In this document: positions 17,822-27,973 of the stretch, in pieces | How positions within the stretch are numbered: position 1 is the stretch's first letter | Layout of the letters: the number at the start of each line of letters is the position of its first letter | Source of the DNA: Angelakisella sp. | GTDB taxonomy: Bacteria; Bacillota; Clostridia; Oscillospirales; Ruminococcaceae | Direction: 5' to 3' | Assembly: GCA_020024555.1 (NCBI GenBank) | Contig: JAHHTQ010000002.1 | Span: 42,473-106,472 of the forward strand | Length of the DNA stretch: 64,000 bases | Made by a program: the position numbers and the translations under genes | The notes under the pieces: model-generated | Databases searched by the model: none | Told to the model about the DNA's origin: nothing | The model's input: only the letters and a program-made list of their open reading frames with translations

Positions 17822-20485
17822 ATGGCAGGTACTACAAAAACCAAAAGAAAGACAAAGGCGCAGAAACAGGCAGAACTGCAATATCAAAAGAGACTCTACT
17901 CAATAATATTGTTTGCTGTCGGTATAATGCTGCTTTTAATAGCTGTAATTTCCGGTGAAAAAGCCTGGAATGGTTTACATAATATAATGCTTGGATTTTT
18001 TAGTTGGTGCGCATATTTGATAGGCCCGCTTGTTATATATACAGCGATACTTGTGGATTTGGACAGAACTCCTGCCCCTACGTCATACAAGGTTATCAGT
18101 ACGATAATGCTCATTATACTTCTTTGCGGAGCATCACAAATTTTTTCCAAAGTTGTACCTAACGGAAATATAAAAGACTTGTTTGTAACGCTTTACAATA
18201 ACGGAAAAGAGCTGACAGGTGGCGGGGTAGTAGGCTTTTTTATCGGTATACCCTGTCTACTTTGGTTTGATTTTACAGGTTCGGCAATAATAATATGCCT
18301 ACTTATATTTATTGCCCTAATGTTACTTTCCGGCAGTACAATAGTAGGACTTTTTAAGAGTTTTGCAAGACCTGTGAGAAAAATGGAAGAAGTATATATA
18401 AATGCCGTGCAACAAAAGAAAAATGCAGATCAAATTTTGCCTCAAATAGATGAAGATAGTTTTAGACCGTTGCCTCAAAAAAACGATGAATGTAAAATGA
18501 ATTTTGATGACAGAGAGGCGGTAAAACAAAAGCCAAAAGGACGTTTTTTTGATGCTTGTAATGTAATGCTCGGAAAAAGTGTTGCAGTGCCTAACAGTAT
18601 GCCGAATACGGATATTAATTTTGATATTGCCTGTGACACACAAGAGCCAATAAAATCACAGAAAAGAAAAAAATCAAGCAAGAGTGAAATAATAAATGAT
18701 ACTTTGTTGGTTAAAAACAGCAGTATAGATAAAAAGACCAATGAAGAAGACCAAAAAGATATAACAGAGTCACAGGAAAGAGAGCTTACAAGAGAAGAAA
18801 TGTCTATTGACTTTTTGATAAGCAAAGCAGTTTCGGGTGAGGCAAAGATACCCAAAGAGCCAACAGTGACAAGCGACAATGGTTTGCTTAATTTTGGTAA
18901 CGCGCAAAAATATAATACTGTTTTAAATAAAGACAGTATTAAAGAAGCTGAAACAGAAAAGGAAGTAACGCAAGAAGAAATAGAAAGAATAGAAAAAGAA
19001 AAGCTAAAAGAACTTTTTGAATACAAATTTCCACCGTATGAGCTACTTAATGAAGTTAAATCTTTGCCAAAAGGCGATACCACAAAAGAACTTCGAGCAA
19101 ATGCGGAAAGACTGGTTGACACATTAAAGAGTTTTGGCGTACAGACACGCATTGTTGATATTTCGCGTGGACCTGCGGTTACAAGATATGAACTACAACC
19201 GTCAATAGGCGTAAAAATCAGTAAGATTACAAACTTATCCGATGATATAGCGCTTAATCTTGCCGCAGGAGAAGTAAGAATAGAAGCGCCTATTCCGAAT
19301 AAGGCGGCAATAGGTATAGAAGTGCCAAACAAAGTAGTGTCCACTGTGCCGATACGTGAAATTTTAGAGAGTGACGCATTTAATAATGCAAGCAGTAAAT
19401 TGTCGGTAGTTCTTGGAAAAGATATTACCGGAGAAGTGACTGTCACAGACCTTGCAAAAATGCCACATATACTGATTGCCGGCGCAACGGGCAGCGGAAA
19501 GAGCGTTTGTATAAATTCTTTGATTATAAGTATACTATACAAAGCAAAACCTGATGAAGTAAAACTTCTTATGATAGATCCAAAGGTAGTGGAACTTGGT
19601 AGCTACAACGGAATACCTCATCTGCTTTCTCCTGTTGTGACAGACCCCAAAAAAGCGGCAGGGGCGCTATGCACTATGGTTGCGGAAATGCTGAAACGTT
19701 ACAAGATGTTTGCCGATAACAATGTGCGTGATATAGCAGGGTATAATAAACTTTGCGAAACAGATACAGAGCTTAAAAAACTTCCGCAAATAGTTATAAT
19801 TATCGATGAGCTTGCAGACCTTATGATGGCGTCACCGAAAGAGGTGGAGGACTATATATGTCGCCTTGCGCAAATGGCGCGTGCGGCGGGAATGCACCTT
19901 GTAATAGCAACACAACGACCGTCGGTAGATGTAATTACAGGTATAATCAAAGCAAATATTCCGTCTCGTATATCTTTTGCGGTTTCGTCACAAATAGACA
20001 GCCGTACAATTTTGGACAGCAGTGGCGCGGAAAAACTACTGGGTAGAGGTGATATGCTGTTCGCGCCTGTTGGCAGCAATAAGCCTACACGTGTACAGGG
20101 CTGTTTTGTTACAGATAAAGAAGTTGAAGATGTAGTAAGTTTCATAAAAGAAAATTCAAAAGAAAACTATGACAGTGAACTAATGAAACAAATAGAAATT
20201 AATGCGGCGCAGGTTGCAACAAAGCAAGGAGGTAAATCACAAAAGGCGCAGGACAGTTTTGAAAGCAGTGATGAAGACGAATTAATCGAGCAAGCCATTG
20301 AGGTGGTTTTTGAGGCAAATCAGGCATCTACATCATACATACAAAGACGCTTGAAAGTAGGTTATGCGCGCGCGGCAAGAATAGTTGACCAAATGGAAGC
20401 GCGTGGAATAATAGGGGCGTCAGATGGCAGTAAACCAAGACAAATTTTAGTATCAAAAGCATCTTACTATGGGCAAGACAATTAG
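17822..20485 (+). CDS. spoIIIE: DNA translocase FtsK/SpoIIIE
   Basis: This 887-residue protein has four N-terminal membrane segments (about residues 25-180), an acidic/lysine-rich linker (about 190-400), the alpha/beta motor domain with Walker A GATGSGKS (554-561) and Walker B IIIDELADLM (about 660), and a C-terminal gamma winged-helix domain (about 820-885; YIQRRLKVGYARAARIVDQM) that reads oriented DNA motifs. It pumps DNA through the division or sporulation septum. Context with tepA and ylzJ argues for the SpoIIIE-type orthologue. The start follows TGAGGTG. Confidence 0.95.
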   Translation: MAGTTKTKRKTKAQKQAELQYQKRLYSIILFAVGIMLLLIAVISGEKAWNGLHNIMLGFFSWCAYLIGPLVIYTAILVDLDRTPAPTSYKVISTIMLIILLCGASQIFSKVVPNGNIKDLFVTLYNNGKELTGGGVVGFFIGIPCLLWFDFTGSAIIICLLIFIALMLLSGSTIVGLFKSFARPVRKMEEVYINAVQQKKNADQILPQIDEDSFRPLPQKNDECKMNFDDREAVKQKPKGRFFDACNVMLGKSVAVPNSMPNTDINFDIACDTQEPIKSQKRKKSSKSEIINDTLLVKNSSIDKKTNEEDQKDITESQERELTREEMSIDFLISKAVSGEAKIPKEPTVTSDNGLLNFGNAQKYNTVLNKDSIKEAETEKEVTQEEIERIEKEKLKELFEYKFPPYELLNEVKSLPKGDTTKELRANAERLVDTLKSFGVQTRIVDISRGPAVTRYELQPSIGVKISKITNLSDDIALNLAAGEVRIEAPIPNKAAIGIEVPNKVVSTVPIREILESDAFNNASSKLSVVLGKDITGEVTVTDLAKMPHILIAGATGSGKSVCINSLIISILYKAKPDEVKLLMIDPKVVELGSYNGIPHLLSPVVTDPKKAAGALCTMVAEMLKRYKMFADNNVRDIAGYNKLCETDTELKKLPQIVIIIDELADLMMASPKEVEDYICRLAQMARAAGMHLVIATQRPSVDVITGIIKANIPSRISFAVSSQIDSRTILDSSGAEKLLGRGDMLFAPVGSNKPTRVQGCFVTDKEVEDVVSFIKENSKENYDSELMKQIEINAAQVATKQGGKSQKAQDSFESSDEDELIEQAIEVVFEANQASTSYIQRRLKVGYARAARIVDQMEARGIIGASDGSKPRQILVSKASYYGQDN

Positions 20486-20518
20486 CGGGTGTTTTTGAAC
20501 AGGAAAGGTTATAAAATT

Positions 20519-21460
20519 ATGGATTGTTTATATATTGTGGTACCTTGCTATAATGAACAGGAAGTTATAAGAGAGACAACAAAGAGACTTACGGAAAAAC
20601 TGTGTGATTTAATAAATAACAATATAATATCAAATGCCAGTAAGATAATGTATGTAGACGATGGTTCAAAAGATAATACTTATAGTATAATAAAAGAACT
20701 TAATCAAGAAAACCAATATGTAAGCGGAGTAAAGCTTGCGCATAACCGAGGTCATCAAAATGCGCTTGTTGCAGGACTTGAAACAGCAAAAAATTATGCC
20801 GATATAATTATATCTATGGATTGCGATTTACAGGACGATATAAATGCCATTGATGAAATGATAGAAAAATATAAAAGCGGTTGTGATATAGTATATGGTG
20901 TTCGTAATAGCCGAAAAAAAGATACTGCTTTTAAGAGAAATACAGCGCAGGCTTTCTATAAAATGATGAATTTTATGGGCGCAGAGGTAGTTTATAATCA
21001 TGCGGATTACAGACTTATGTCAAAAAGAGCGGTAGAGGGGCTGTGCGAATATAAAGAAGTGAATTTGTTTTTGCGTGGAATAGTGCCTATGATAGGATAT
21101 AAGACAGATATTGTGTATTATGAACGTGGCGAGCGTTTTGCGGGTGAGTCTAAATATCCGCTCAAAAAAATGATAAACTTTGCTCTTGACGGAATAACAT
21201 CTCTTTCCATTAAGCCTATTAGACTGATATTGCTACTGGGTACGATGATTTTTGCTGTAAGTATAATTATGCTTATATATTTTCTTGTTATATATTTTAT
21301 GGGAAAAACAGTACAGGGGTGGACATCAATAGCAATTTCCGTATGGGCAATAGGCGGTTTGCAACTGCTTGCAATAGGCGTTATAGGGGAATATTTGGGC
21401 AAAATATATCTTGAAACAAAGCAAAGACCGAGATATATTATAGAAGAAATTTTGATATAA
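20519..21460 (+). CDS. Family 2 glycosyltransferase, GtrB/DPM1-like
   Basis: The ATG at 20519 is chosen because AGGAAAGG lies ten bases upstream; an upstream GTG (20489) has no such site. The 313-residue protein has an N-terminal GT-A domain with VVPCYNEQE, DDGSKDNT and the DCDLQD motif (DXD-like metal binding), and two C-terminal membrane helices (about residues 235-300). This layout is typical of polyprenyl-phosphate glucosyl/mannosyltransferases that load a lipid carrier for cell-wall decoration. No flippase or acceptor enzyme is adjacent. It begins 33 bases after spoIIIE and may be co-transcribed with it. Confidence 0.85.
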   Translation: MDCLYIVVPCYNEQEVIRETTKRLTEKLCDLINNNIISNASKIMYVDDGSKDNTYSIIKELNQENQYVSGVKLAHNRGHQNALVAGLETAKNYADIIISMDCDLQDDINAIDEMIEKYKSGCDIVYGVRNSRKKDTAFKRNTAQAFYKMMNFMGAEVVYNHADYRLMSKRAVEGLCEYKEVNLFLRGIVPMIGYKTDIVYYERGERFAGESKYPLKKMINFALDGITSLSIKPIRLILLLGTMIFAVSIIMLIYFLVIYFMGKTVQGWTSIAISVWAIGGLQLLAIGVIGEYLGKIYLETKQRPRYIIEEILI

Positions 21461-21469
21461 AGTATAAAA

Positions 21470-21514
21470 ATAACAGAATTATATAAGTTGATATTTATAT
21501 AGTTCTGTTTATTC
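21470..21514 (+). terminator. Terminator-like hairpin after the glycosyltransferase gene
   Basis: AACAGAATTATATA pairs with TATATAGTTCTGTT, followed by a broken T-rich stretch. It separates the spoIIIE cluster from the ABC-F gene. Confidence 0.65.
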
Positions 21515-21623
21515 TTGCATTTTTATCCGTTAAGTAATATAATTGTTACTGTATATCTACTAATATTGTTTTTATATGTCGATTATTGCAGTGTTATTAA
21601 TTTTTTTGTAGGAGGTGTATAAT

Positions 21624-23522
21624 TTGTTAATTTCACTTGAAAATATTACAAAGAGTTTTGGAAGTGACATTATTTTTAAAAATGTTACTGCGAAAATAGA
21701 AGATAATGACCGAATAGGTCTTGTAGGGGCAAACGGAGCAGGTAAGACTACTCTTTTAAGTGTAATTACACAGGAATATGATTACGACAGCGGTACTCTT
21801 TTTATACAAAACGGATTGGATATAGGTTATCAAAAACAGAATAACGGTCTTTTGCAAAATGGTACGATTATATCTGAAATGCGCAGTGTTTTCAATGATG
21901 TTTATGCTTTGGAAGAAAAACTACACAATTTGAGAGAAAGTATATCAAAAAATTCCACACCGCAACTTGAAGAAGAATACAGAAAAACAGAAGACGCCTT
22001 TATAGCAAAAGACGGCTATAATGTTGATGTTAAGATAAATACTGTTTTGCAAGGTATGGGTTTTGCAATGCGTGACCCAAGTACCGAGATAAATAAGCTA
22101 TCGGGTGGCGAACAGACAAGACTTATGATAGCAAAACTATTGCTTTCAAAACCAAAACTATTGATACTCGACGAGCCTACCAATCATCTTGATTTTAAAA
22201 CATTGATGTGGTTGGAGGAATATTTGCAGGGATACAGTGGCGCAGTGCTCACTGTATCGCACGACAGGTATTTTCTAAATAAAACTTGCAGTAAAATATG
22301 GGAAATAGAACGTGGGGAGCTATATGTATATAATGGTGACTATACAAAATACCTGCAACTGAAAAAAGAGCGGATAGACCATCTCCAAAAGTTATATGAT
22401 GCGCAAATGGAGGAGATTGCAAAGCTTGAAGACTATGTGGCGCGCAATCTTGTTCGCGCATCTACTACAAAAATGGCGCAGAGCAGACGCAAAAAGCTTG
22501 AAAATATGGAGCTTGCCGAAAAACCTAAGCCACCGCTTAAACCGCCCATAATAAGACTTAATTATGACGGCGAACCGGTAAAAGACGTGCTGAAAGTAGA
22601 CAGCGTAACACTAAACGTAGGCGAAGGAGAAAATCAAAAAAATCTACTGAATAACATAAGCTTTAATGTGGAGCGAGGACAAAAGATAGCGATTATCGGC
22701 GGAAACGGCACAGGAAAAACCTCACTGTTAAAAGCGCTGATGAATGTGAATACATTTGAAAGCGGAAAATTTTCTTGGGGACGTGGCGTAAAATATTCAT
22801 ACTATGAACAGGGTAGCGAGAATATGGATTTAAATTTATCTGTACTTGAAACGCTGTGGCAGACATATCCGTCTTTTTTTGAAACAACTTTGCGCAGTAT
22901 GTTGGGCGCGTTGGGGCTTAGTGGTGAAACAGTATTCAAAACAGTAGGACAGCTATCGGGGGGTGAGCGCGCAAGACTGAAACTTGCAAGTATATGCCTT
23001 GCAAACAGCAATACGCTTGTGCTTGACGAACCGACAAACCACCTTGACCTTGCGACAAAGGAGATACTTGAAGAAGCGCTTCAAAGCTATACAGGGACAG
23101 TTATAATGGTTTCCCATGACAGATATTTGCTCAATAAAATACCGGATAAAATTATAGAACTTCATGATAAAACATTGACAGAATATAATGGGAATTACGA
23201 TGACTATTTGAGAATAAGCGCAATAAATAAACCGGAAACTGTACAAAAGCAGAGTGTGGAAAAACAAGTAACCGAAAATAACAGGAATTATAACAGGGGA
23301 AAAGAAGCAAGACGAAACGAGGCTAAACGCAGAAAAGAGTTTGCCGAAACCGAAGAACTGATACAAAATATAGAAAAAGAACTTTTGGAAATAGAAGAAA
23401 CTCTCGCTTTGCCTGATACATCATCAAATTATCAATATTTGCAGGATTTGTGTTTACGTCAACAGGAACTGCAAGTACTTCTTGATGAGTCAATGGAAAA
23501 ATGGCTTTTACTGCAAGAGTAA
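21624..23522 (+). CDS. ABC-F family ATPase
   Basis: About 632 residues starting at TTG 21624; the in-frame GTG at 21615 overlaps the GGAGG ribosome binding site (21611-21615), so it is not the start. Two ABC domains in tandem, each with Walker A (GANGAGKTT; GGNGTGKTS), signature (LSGGEQTR; LSGGERAR) and Walker B/D-loop (LDEPTNHLD twice), joined by the ABC-F linker (about residues 235-310), and a C-terminal coiled coil (about 540-632). There are no membrane segments. ABC-F proteins act on the ribosome as translation factors or antibiotic protection proteins. The coiled coil resembles Uup/YdiF-type housekeeping members; resistance is not implied. Confidence 0.92.
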   Translation: MLISLENITKSFGSDIIFKNVTAKIEDNDRIGLVGANGAGKTTLLSVITQEYDYDSGTLFIQNGLDIGYQKQNNGLLQNGTIISEMRSVFNDVYALEEKLHNLRESISKNSTPQLEEEYRKTEDAFIAKDGYNVDVKINTVLQGMGFAMRDPSTEINKLSGGEQTRLMIAKLLLSKPKLLILDEPTNHLDFKTLMWLEEYLQGYSGAVLTVSHDRYFLNKTCSKIWEIERGELYVYNGDYTKYLQLKKERIDHLQKLYDAQMEEIAKLEDYVARNLVRASTTKMAQSRRKKLENMELAEKPKPPLKPPIIRLNYDGEPVKDVLKVDSVTLNVGEGENQKNLLNNISFNVERGQKIAIIGGNGTGKTSLLKALMNVNTFESGKFSWGRGVKYSYYEQGSENMDLNLSVLETLWQTYPSFFETTLRSMLGALGLSGETVFKTVGQLSGGERARLKLASICLANSNTLVLDEPTNHLDLATKEILEEALQSYTGTVIMVSHDRYLLNKIPDKIIELHDKTLTEYNGNYDDYLRISAINKPETVQKQSVEKQVTENNRNYNRGKEARRNEAKRRKEFAETEELIQNIEKELLEIEETLALPDTSSNYQYLQDLCLRQQELQVLLDESMEKWLLLQE

Positions 23523-23563
23523 AAAAAGCGTAATATTTTGAATATAAAATTATTTTTTAAATA

Positions 23564-23593
23564 TTGAATACATGGAAAAATATATTGTATAAT
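23564..23593 (+). promoter_or_regulatory. Sigma-A promoter of the AI-2E family gene
   Basis: TTGAAT (23564-23569) and TATAAT (23588-23593) are 18 bases apart, with a TG just before the -10. It lies 48 bases before the start codon. Confidence 0.65.
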
Positions 23594-23640
23594 AAAATTA
23601 GTGATTTAATTAAAATTAATATTTTAACGAGGTAAACTAA

Positions 23641-24834
23641 ATGAAGAAATTTTCTTGGAATGAGTCGTATAATGTGATTGCACTATATGCCTTTTTAGTC
23701 ATAGCGTTATCTATGCTTTTCGGTGTGTTTATTTTTAATTTTAGTTCTGTTTGTGGATTTCTGCAAACAATAATGACATTTTTGGTTCCTTTTATTTATG
23801 CTTTTGGTATAGCTTTTATACTTAGTCCGGCAGTTAAGTTTTTTGAGCGAAATTTAAAAATTAAAAAAATGTCGGATAAAGCAAAACGAAATTTTGCTAT
23901 TTTAATGACATATACGCTTGCATTATTACTTATTATATTATTCTTTGTAATAGTAGCCCCCGGAATAGGGAACAGTATCGCGCAACTTGCAAAGAACATA
24001 AGCGCGTATAGCGAAAATATAAATGGGTTGGTAAATTCTCTTACAAATCTTATTCCAAAACAATATATTCCACAGGAAGTACTTAATTATATTGATAATT
24101 TGCTGGCGCAGGCAACATCGTTTTTAAGCGCCTCTTTAATGTCATTGCTTGGCTTTACAACAAGACTGACATCAGGTGTTATCAACTTTGTAATGGGAAT
24201 AATAGTTTCTATTTATATGTTGGTAGACAAAGAAAGATTAATAGCGCAGTTTAAAAAGACTTCTTATGCGTTGTTTCCAAATAAATTTGTTGATTTGATG
24301 ATAGAAACGGCTCATGACGGTAACAAGAAATTTACAGGATTTATTGTTGGAAAAATAATTGACTCTGCAATTATTGGTATTTTGTGCGCAATAGGTATGC
24401 TGATTTTACGTATGCCATTCGTCTCTTTCGTAAGTATAATAATAGGCGTAACAAATGTTATTCCTTATTTTGGCCCGTTTATAGGAGCTATTCCCGGAGC
24501 ATTGATTGTGCTTGTTGCCGGTGGCTGGGGACAGGCAATAGGATTTTTGGTGTTTATTTTGTTACTACAACAGTTTGACGGGAACATACTGGGTCCCGCT
24601 ATTTTGGGACAGTCAACAGGACTTAGCGCAATGTGGGTAATTTTTGCAATTCTTCTTTTTGGTGGGTTGTATGGCTTTGTAGGTATGGTTATAGGTGTAC
24701 CGCTGCTTTCTGTAATATTTGAACTTATCGGAAGATATATAAATTACAGATTACGCAAAAAAAATCTGTCAACTGATGAAAATGATTATGCCTCGCCACA
24801 GCATAAAATACTTGATAGCGGAAATAAAAAATAA
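23641..24834 (+). CDS. AI-2E family (PerM/YdbI-like) transporter
   Basis: This 397-residue membrane protein has about eight hydrophobic segments. The central signature FIVGKIIDSAIIG and the NVIPYFGPFIGAIPG segment followed by GFLVFILLLQQFDGN are characteristic of the AI-2E exporter/permease family. Members include the AI-2 exporter TqsA and several Na+/H+ antiporter-like proteins, so substrate is unknown. It is a single-gene unit with its own promoter and a terminator. Confidence 0.9.
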   Translation: MKKFSWNESYNVIALYAFLVIALSMLFGVFIFNFSSVCGFLQTIMTFLVPFIYAFGIAFILSPAVKFFERNLKIKKMSDKAKRNFAILMTYTLALLLIILFFVIVAPGIGNSIAQLAKNISAYSENINGLVNSLTNLIPKQYIPQEVLNYIDNLLAQATSFLSASLMSLLGFTTRLTSGVINFVMGIIVSIYMLVDKERLIAQFKKTSYALFPNKFVDLMIETAHDGNKKFTGFIVGKIIDSAIIGILCAIGMLILRMPFVSFVSIIIGVTNVIPYFGPFIGAIPGALIVLVAGGWGQAIGFLVFILLLQQFDGNILGPAILGQSTGLSAMWVIFAILLFGGLYGFVGMVIGVPLLSVIFELIGRYINYRLRKKNLSTDENDYASPQHKILDSGNKK

Positions 24835-24844
24835 AAATTATAAG

Positions 24845-24885
24845 AAAAATCTCGATTTCAGAATAATTTGAAATCGAGATTTTTG
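24845..24885. terminator. Bidirectional terminator between AI-2E gene and yibE/F-like gene
   Basis: ATCTCGATTTCA pairs with TGAAATCGAGAT, flanked by A-run and T-run, so it serves both the plus-strand gene before it and the minus-strand gene after it. Confidence 0.92.
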
Positions 24886-24893
24886 CTATATTG

Positions 24894-26057
24894 TCAGATG
24901 TTATTTTTTATTTTTAATTTTTTGTTTTTATATATAAGCGTAGACAGTATGACAGTCAGAGGTATGGTAAAAGTAAGTCCGATACTGCCACCGATGGCTC
25001 TTATAATTTCTGTGGCGACAAGATCCAAATTTATTATTTCTTTTAGCTTTGTCCCCGATGCCATAAATAATAACATCAGTTCACAGGAACTACCGGTATA
25101 TGCGAGAATAAGCGTATTTGACATTGACCCCATAATATCTTTACCTATATTCATACCGCTTTTCATTAATACTTTGTTGTTTATATCAGGTTGTAAGCTT
25201 ACAATTTCATACATTGATGATGCGATAGAAATACTTACGTCCATAATTGCGCCCATTGAGCCGATTATTATGCTGGCAAACAGTACACCTTGAAAATCCA
25301 AATTGGGATAGTTGAGAAGATATACTAATTGTTGTGTGCTGTCACCCGCAAGACCTGTTATTTGCGCGCTTTTTCCAAAGATAAAAGATATCATACCGGC
25401 AATTATAACACCACCGCTTGTGCCAAGTATTGCTGTCAGGGTTTTTAGCGTAAAACCACCTATAACTATTAGTGTCACACAGATTATAACAATCAAAATA
25501 CCAATGGCAACAATAACAGGGTCATAGCCGAGGAGAATAAGCGGTAACAAGATATTTATTATAATAAGCACTGTAAATGTAAGTGTTAAGATAGACTTTA
25601 AACCTTGTTTTCCTCCTATGGCTATTACACTTAGGATAAATAACGCCAATAAAACAATTAGTTGTATATCTCGGCGTCTATCATATATATGTAGATTTAC
25701 AATTTCACCATTTTCGTTTTCATCAACACTTACAAGTATTTGGTCATTGTCTTTCAGTATAATATTGTATATATCAAAAGTTTCAATGGCGTTACGCATA
25801 TAGTATTTTTCGCCTTTGTGTTTGCCCTCTGTTATTTCAATTTGAAATTCCTGATATTTATATTCATTAACTTCGTTTTTGTTTGTATCTATTTCATTTG
25901 TGTTATCAAAAATGATTTCAACAATTCTTGCTCTGGTCGCATTCAAACTTTTATCTTCAAATTTATTATTTTTAATGAAAAAAAATCTATAAGATATTAA
26001 AAAGATTATAGAAATGATAATCATAACAATAAATATATTTTCTTTCTTTTTATACAT
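24894..26057 (-). CDS. YibE/F family membrane protein
   Basis: The ATG at 26057 is preferred because GAGGAGG lies just upstream; the reading frame extends further without a ribosome binding site. The 387-residue protein has one N-terminal membrane segment, an extracytoplasmic beta-rich domain (about 35-125), and about seven C-terminal membrane helices with the family motifs LAGDSTQQL, GAIMDVSISIASS and NTLILAYTGSS. Members are predicted permeases of unknown substrate; no experimental role can be assigned here. Confidence 0.88.
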   Translation of the reverse strand: MYKKKENIFIVMIIISIIFLISYRFFFIKNNKFEDKSLNATRARIVEIIFDNTNEIDTNKNEVNEYKYQEFQIEITEGKHKGEKYYMRNAIETFDIYNIILKDNDQILVSVDENENGEIVNLHIYDRRRDIQLIVLLALFILSVIAIGGKQGLKSILTLTFTVLIIINILLPLILLGYDPVIVAIGILIVIICVTLIVIGGFTLKTLTAILGTSGGVIIAGMISFIFGKSAQITGLAGDSTQQLVYLLNYPNLDFQGVLFASIIIGSMGAIMDVSISIASSMYEIVSLQPDINNKVLMKSGMNIGKDIMGSMSNTLILAYTGSSCELMLLFMASGTKLKEIINLDLVATEIIRAIGGSIGLTFTIPLTVILSTLIYKNKKLKIKNNI

Positions 26058-26089
26058 ACTATCCTCCTCTTTGTGAATTGGTATATACA

Positions 26090-26124
26090 CAAAAAAGAAC
26101 CTATTGGGGAATAGGTCCTTTTTA
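26090..26124 (-). terminator. Terminator downstream of the 5'-nucleotidase gene
   Basis: GACCTATT and AATAGGT arms around a short loop, with a T-run on the minus strand. It separates the nucleotidase from the yibE/F-like gene. Confidence 0.85.
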
Positions 26125-26164
26125 TTAACTTAAATAACATTATTTTATGATAAAATTATTCAGT

Positions 26165-27973
26165 TTATTTTTTTTCTTTTTTGTTTTTCATAACCATAAA
26201 AACTGCAACACCTGCAACAACTATCAATAGGATAACTACAACCCAAACAGTTGTGTTATTTGATTTTTCAACAGGATTTGCAACTGTCGGTTGAGAAGTT
26301 TCTGTTGAAGAAGGAGTTTCTGTTGAAGAAGGAACTTCTGAACTTGCAGAAGTTTCTGTTGCAGAAGGAGCTTCCGAGCTTTGAGAAGTTGCCGTATCTG
26401 TAATTTTACCTTCAACAAGTGGTTGTGTAAATGTAAAGTTTAGAGGATTGTTTGCTTTTAGATAGTCAACAACTACGTCTCTCATAGGAATAAACGTATC
26501 CTTGACATCTTTTGCGCCAGAGAAGTCGTATTGGTCACCGCCTGTTGACAAGAAGTCTATTGTAGCAACAGTGTATTCTTTGTCCATTTCTACTTTTGTG
26601 CCGTCTTCAAGGTAAATGTCAGCTATTCTGTCACCAAAAGGTTTGGATAGGTCAATTTCTACTTTGACACCTGATGTTTCTACCCAACCTATTTTTTCGT
26701 TATTGATACCATTGTTTAAAACTTTTTTAAGTTGTTCACCTGTTAGTGTCATTTTAACAACTGTATTATCAAAAGGTAGAATTTCGTACATTTTACCCAT
26801 TGTTATTTCGCCTTTTGGTATACTGTCACGAATACCGCCTGAGTTTACTATACCAACTTGCGCATCAACATTTTTTCTGATAATGTCACTGATTAGGTAA
26901 CCAAGTACTGAAACACCGTTTGACGAACGGTCATGAGCAAGGTCGATATCTGTTTTACCAACTACTTCTGACATAATCGGATCTAGTTTACTTGAAAACT
27001 CTTCAAAACTTTTCTTTGTTGTTGGGTCTTCAATCAGACTTGATTTTTGGTTGTAAACTTCATCAACAGCGGGTTCTATTGACAGAACTTCGTTTTTGTC
27101 TGACAGTTTTATTGTCAGTTTACCTATGCAACGACCATTTTTGTAAGCTTGAACAACAGGCATATCATTAACTATACCGGATACTGTTTGGTGAGAGTGT
27201 CCACAAATGATAGCATCTATGCCTTCTGCATCAACAAGTCCTGTTTCAATGATTTCACCTGAAATTTCTTTTGTATCTCTGTCTTGGAAAGCGCCTACGT
27301 GCGCAAGGGCAATAACTACATCTGCTTTCTTTTCGTCACGTATAACTTTTGCCCATTTTTCAGCTGTTTCTTTAACGTCCAAAAACTCGTAGTTTTTAAC
27401 TTTATCAGCTGATGTTTGGTATGCTGTTTGTTGTGTTGAAAGACCGATAAACGCAACTTTTACACCATCTACTTCTGTTATTACATAAGGCTCTGCCCAT
27501 AAAACAGGTTGATTTGTTGTTTTGTCAACAATATTCGCTGCAACGAATTTGAAGTCACCGTCTTTTTGCCATTGTTCAGCTTTGTCAATACCCCAGTCAA
27601 ATTCATGGTTACCTACCGCAGAAGTAAGAAGATCCATTTCTTTGAACATTGCCGAAACAGGAGCGCCGTATGTAAGGTTTGACATAGCGCTACCTTGATA
27701 GTTGTCACCGGCAGATACAACTATTGTATTTGGATTTTCAGCTTTGTATTGTTTCACCATAGCAACCAACTTAGCCATACCCAAGTTTTTACCTTTTTCT
27801 CCGGCTTCCTCTGCCAAACTACCGTGGAAATCGTTTAAAGATAGGATTTCGATAGTTTTACCAGTAGTTTCCGCATTTGCTTCAATAATACCGGTAACAG
27901 GTAGACATACACCTATTACCATTACCATTGTCATTATAAATGACAATGTTTTTTTAATAACTGCATTTTTCAT
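26165..27973 (-). CDS. Surface-anchored 5'-nucleotidase/2',3'-cyclic phosphodiesterase family protein
   Basis: This 602-residue protein has a signal peptide (about 1-34), a calcineurin-like metallophosphatase domain with LNDFHG, GDNYQGS, GNHEFDWG and CGHSHQ (dimetal site), and a C-terminal substrate domain with NSGGIRDS and STGGDQYDF. A Ser/Thr/Pro/Glu-rich linker (about 525-565) and a C-terminal membrane helix with a KKEKK tail follow. UshA/YfkN-like enzymes hydrolyse extracellular nucleotides to nucleosides and phosphate. The anchor is a plain membrane helix without LPXTG, as in the amylopullulanase. Confidence 0.93.
   Translation of the reverse strand: MKNAVIKKTLSFIMTMVMVIGVCLPVTGIIEANAETTGKTIEILSLNDFHGSLAEEAGEKGKNLGMAKLVAMVKQYKAENPNTIVVSAGDNYQGSAMSNLTYGAPVSAMFKEMDLLTSAVGNHEFDWGIDKAEQWQKDGDFKFVAANIVDKTTNQPVLWAEPYVITEVDGVKVAFIGLSTQQTAYQTSADKVKNYEFLDVKETAEKWAKVIRDEKKADVVIALAHVGAFQDRDTKEISGEIIETGLVDAEGIDAIICGHSHQTVSGIVNDMPVVQAYKNGRCIGKLTIKLSDKNEVLSIEPAVDEVYNQKSSLIEDPTTKKSFEEFSSKLDPIMSEVVGKTDIDLAHDRSSNGVSVLGYLISDIIRKNVDAQVGIVNSGGIRDSIPKGEITMGKMYEILPFDNTVVKMTLTGEQLKKVLNNGINNEKIGWVETSGVKVEIDLSKPFGDRIADIYLEDGTKVEMDKEYTVATIDFLSTGGDQYDFSGAKDVKDTFIPMRDVVVDYLKANNPLNFTFTQPLVEGKITDTATSQSSEAPSATETSASSEVPSSTETPSSTETSQPTVANPVEKSNNTTVWVVVILLIVVAGVAVFMVMKNKKEKK

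Noticed and set aside
18475..19542. Long (355-codon) minus-strand open frame
   Set aside because: It lies fully inside spoIIIE on the opposite strand, with serine/leucine-rich composition typical of antisense reading, and has no recognisable domain.
21624..23522. Antibiotic resistance ABC-F gene
   Set aside because: Nothing in the linker or context (no leader peptide, no mobile element) separates it from housekeeping ABC-F proteins, so a resistance claim is not supported.
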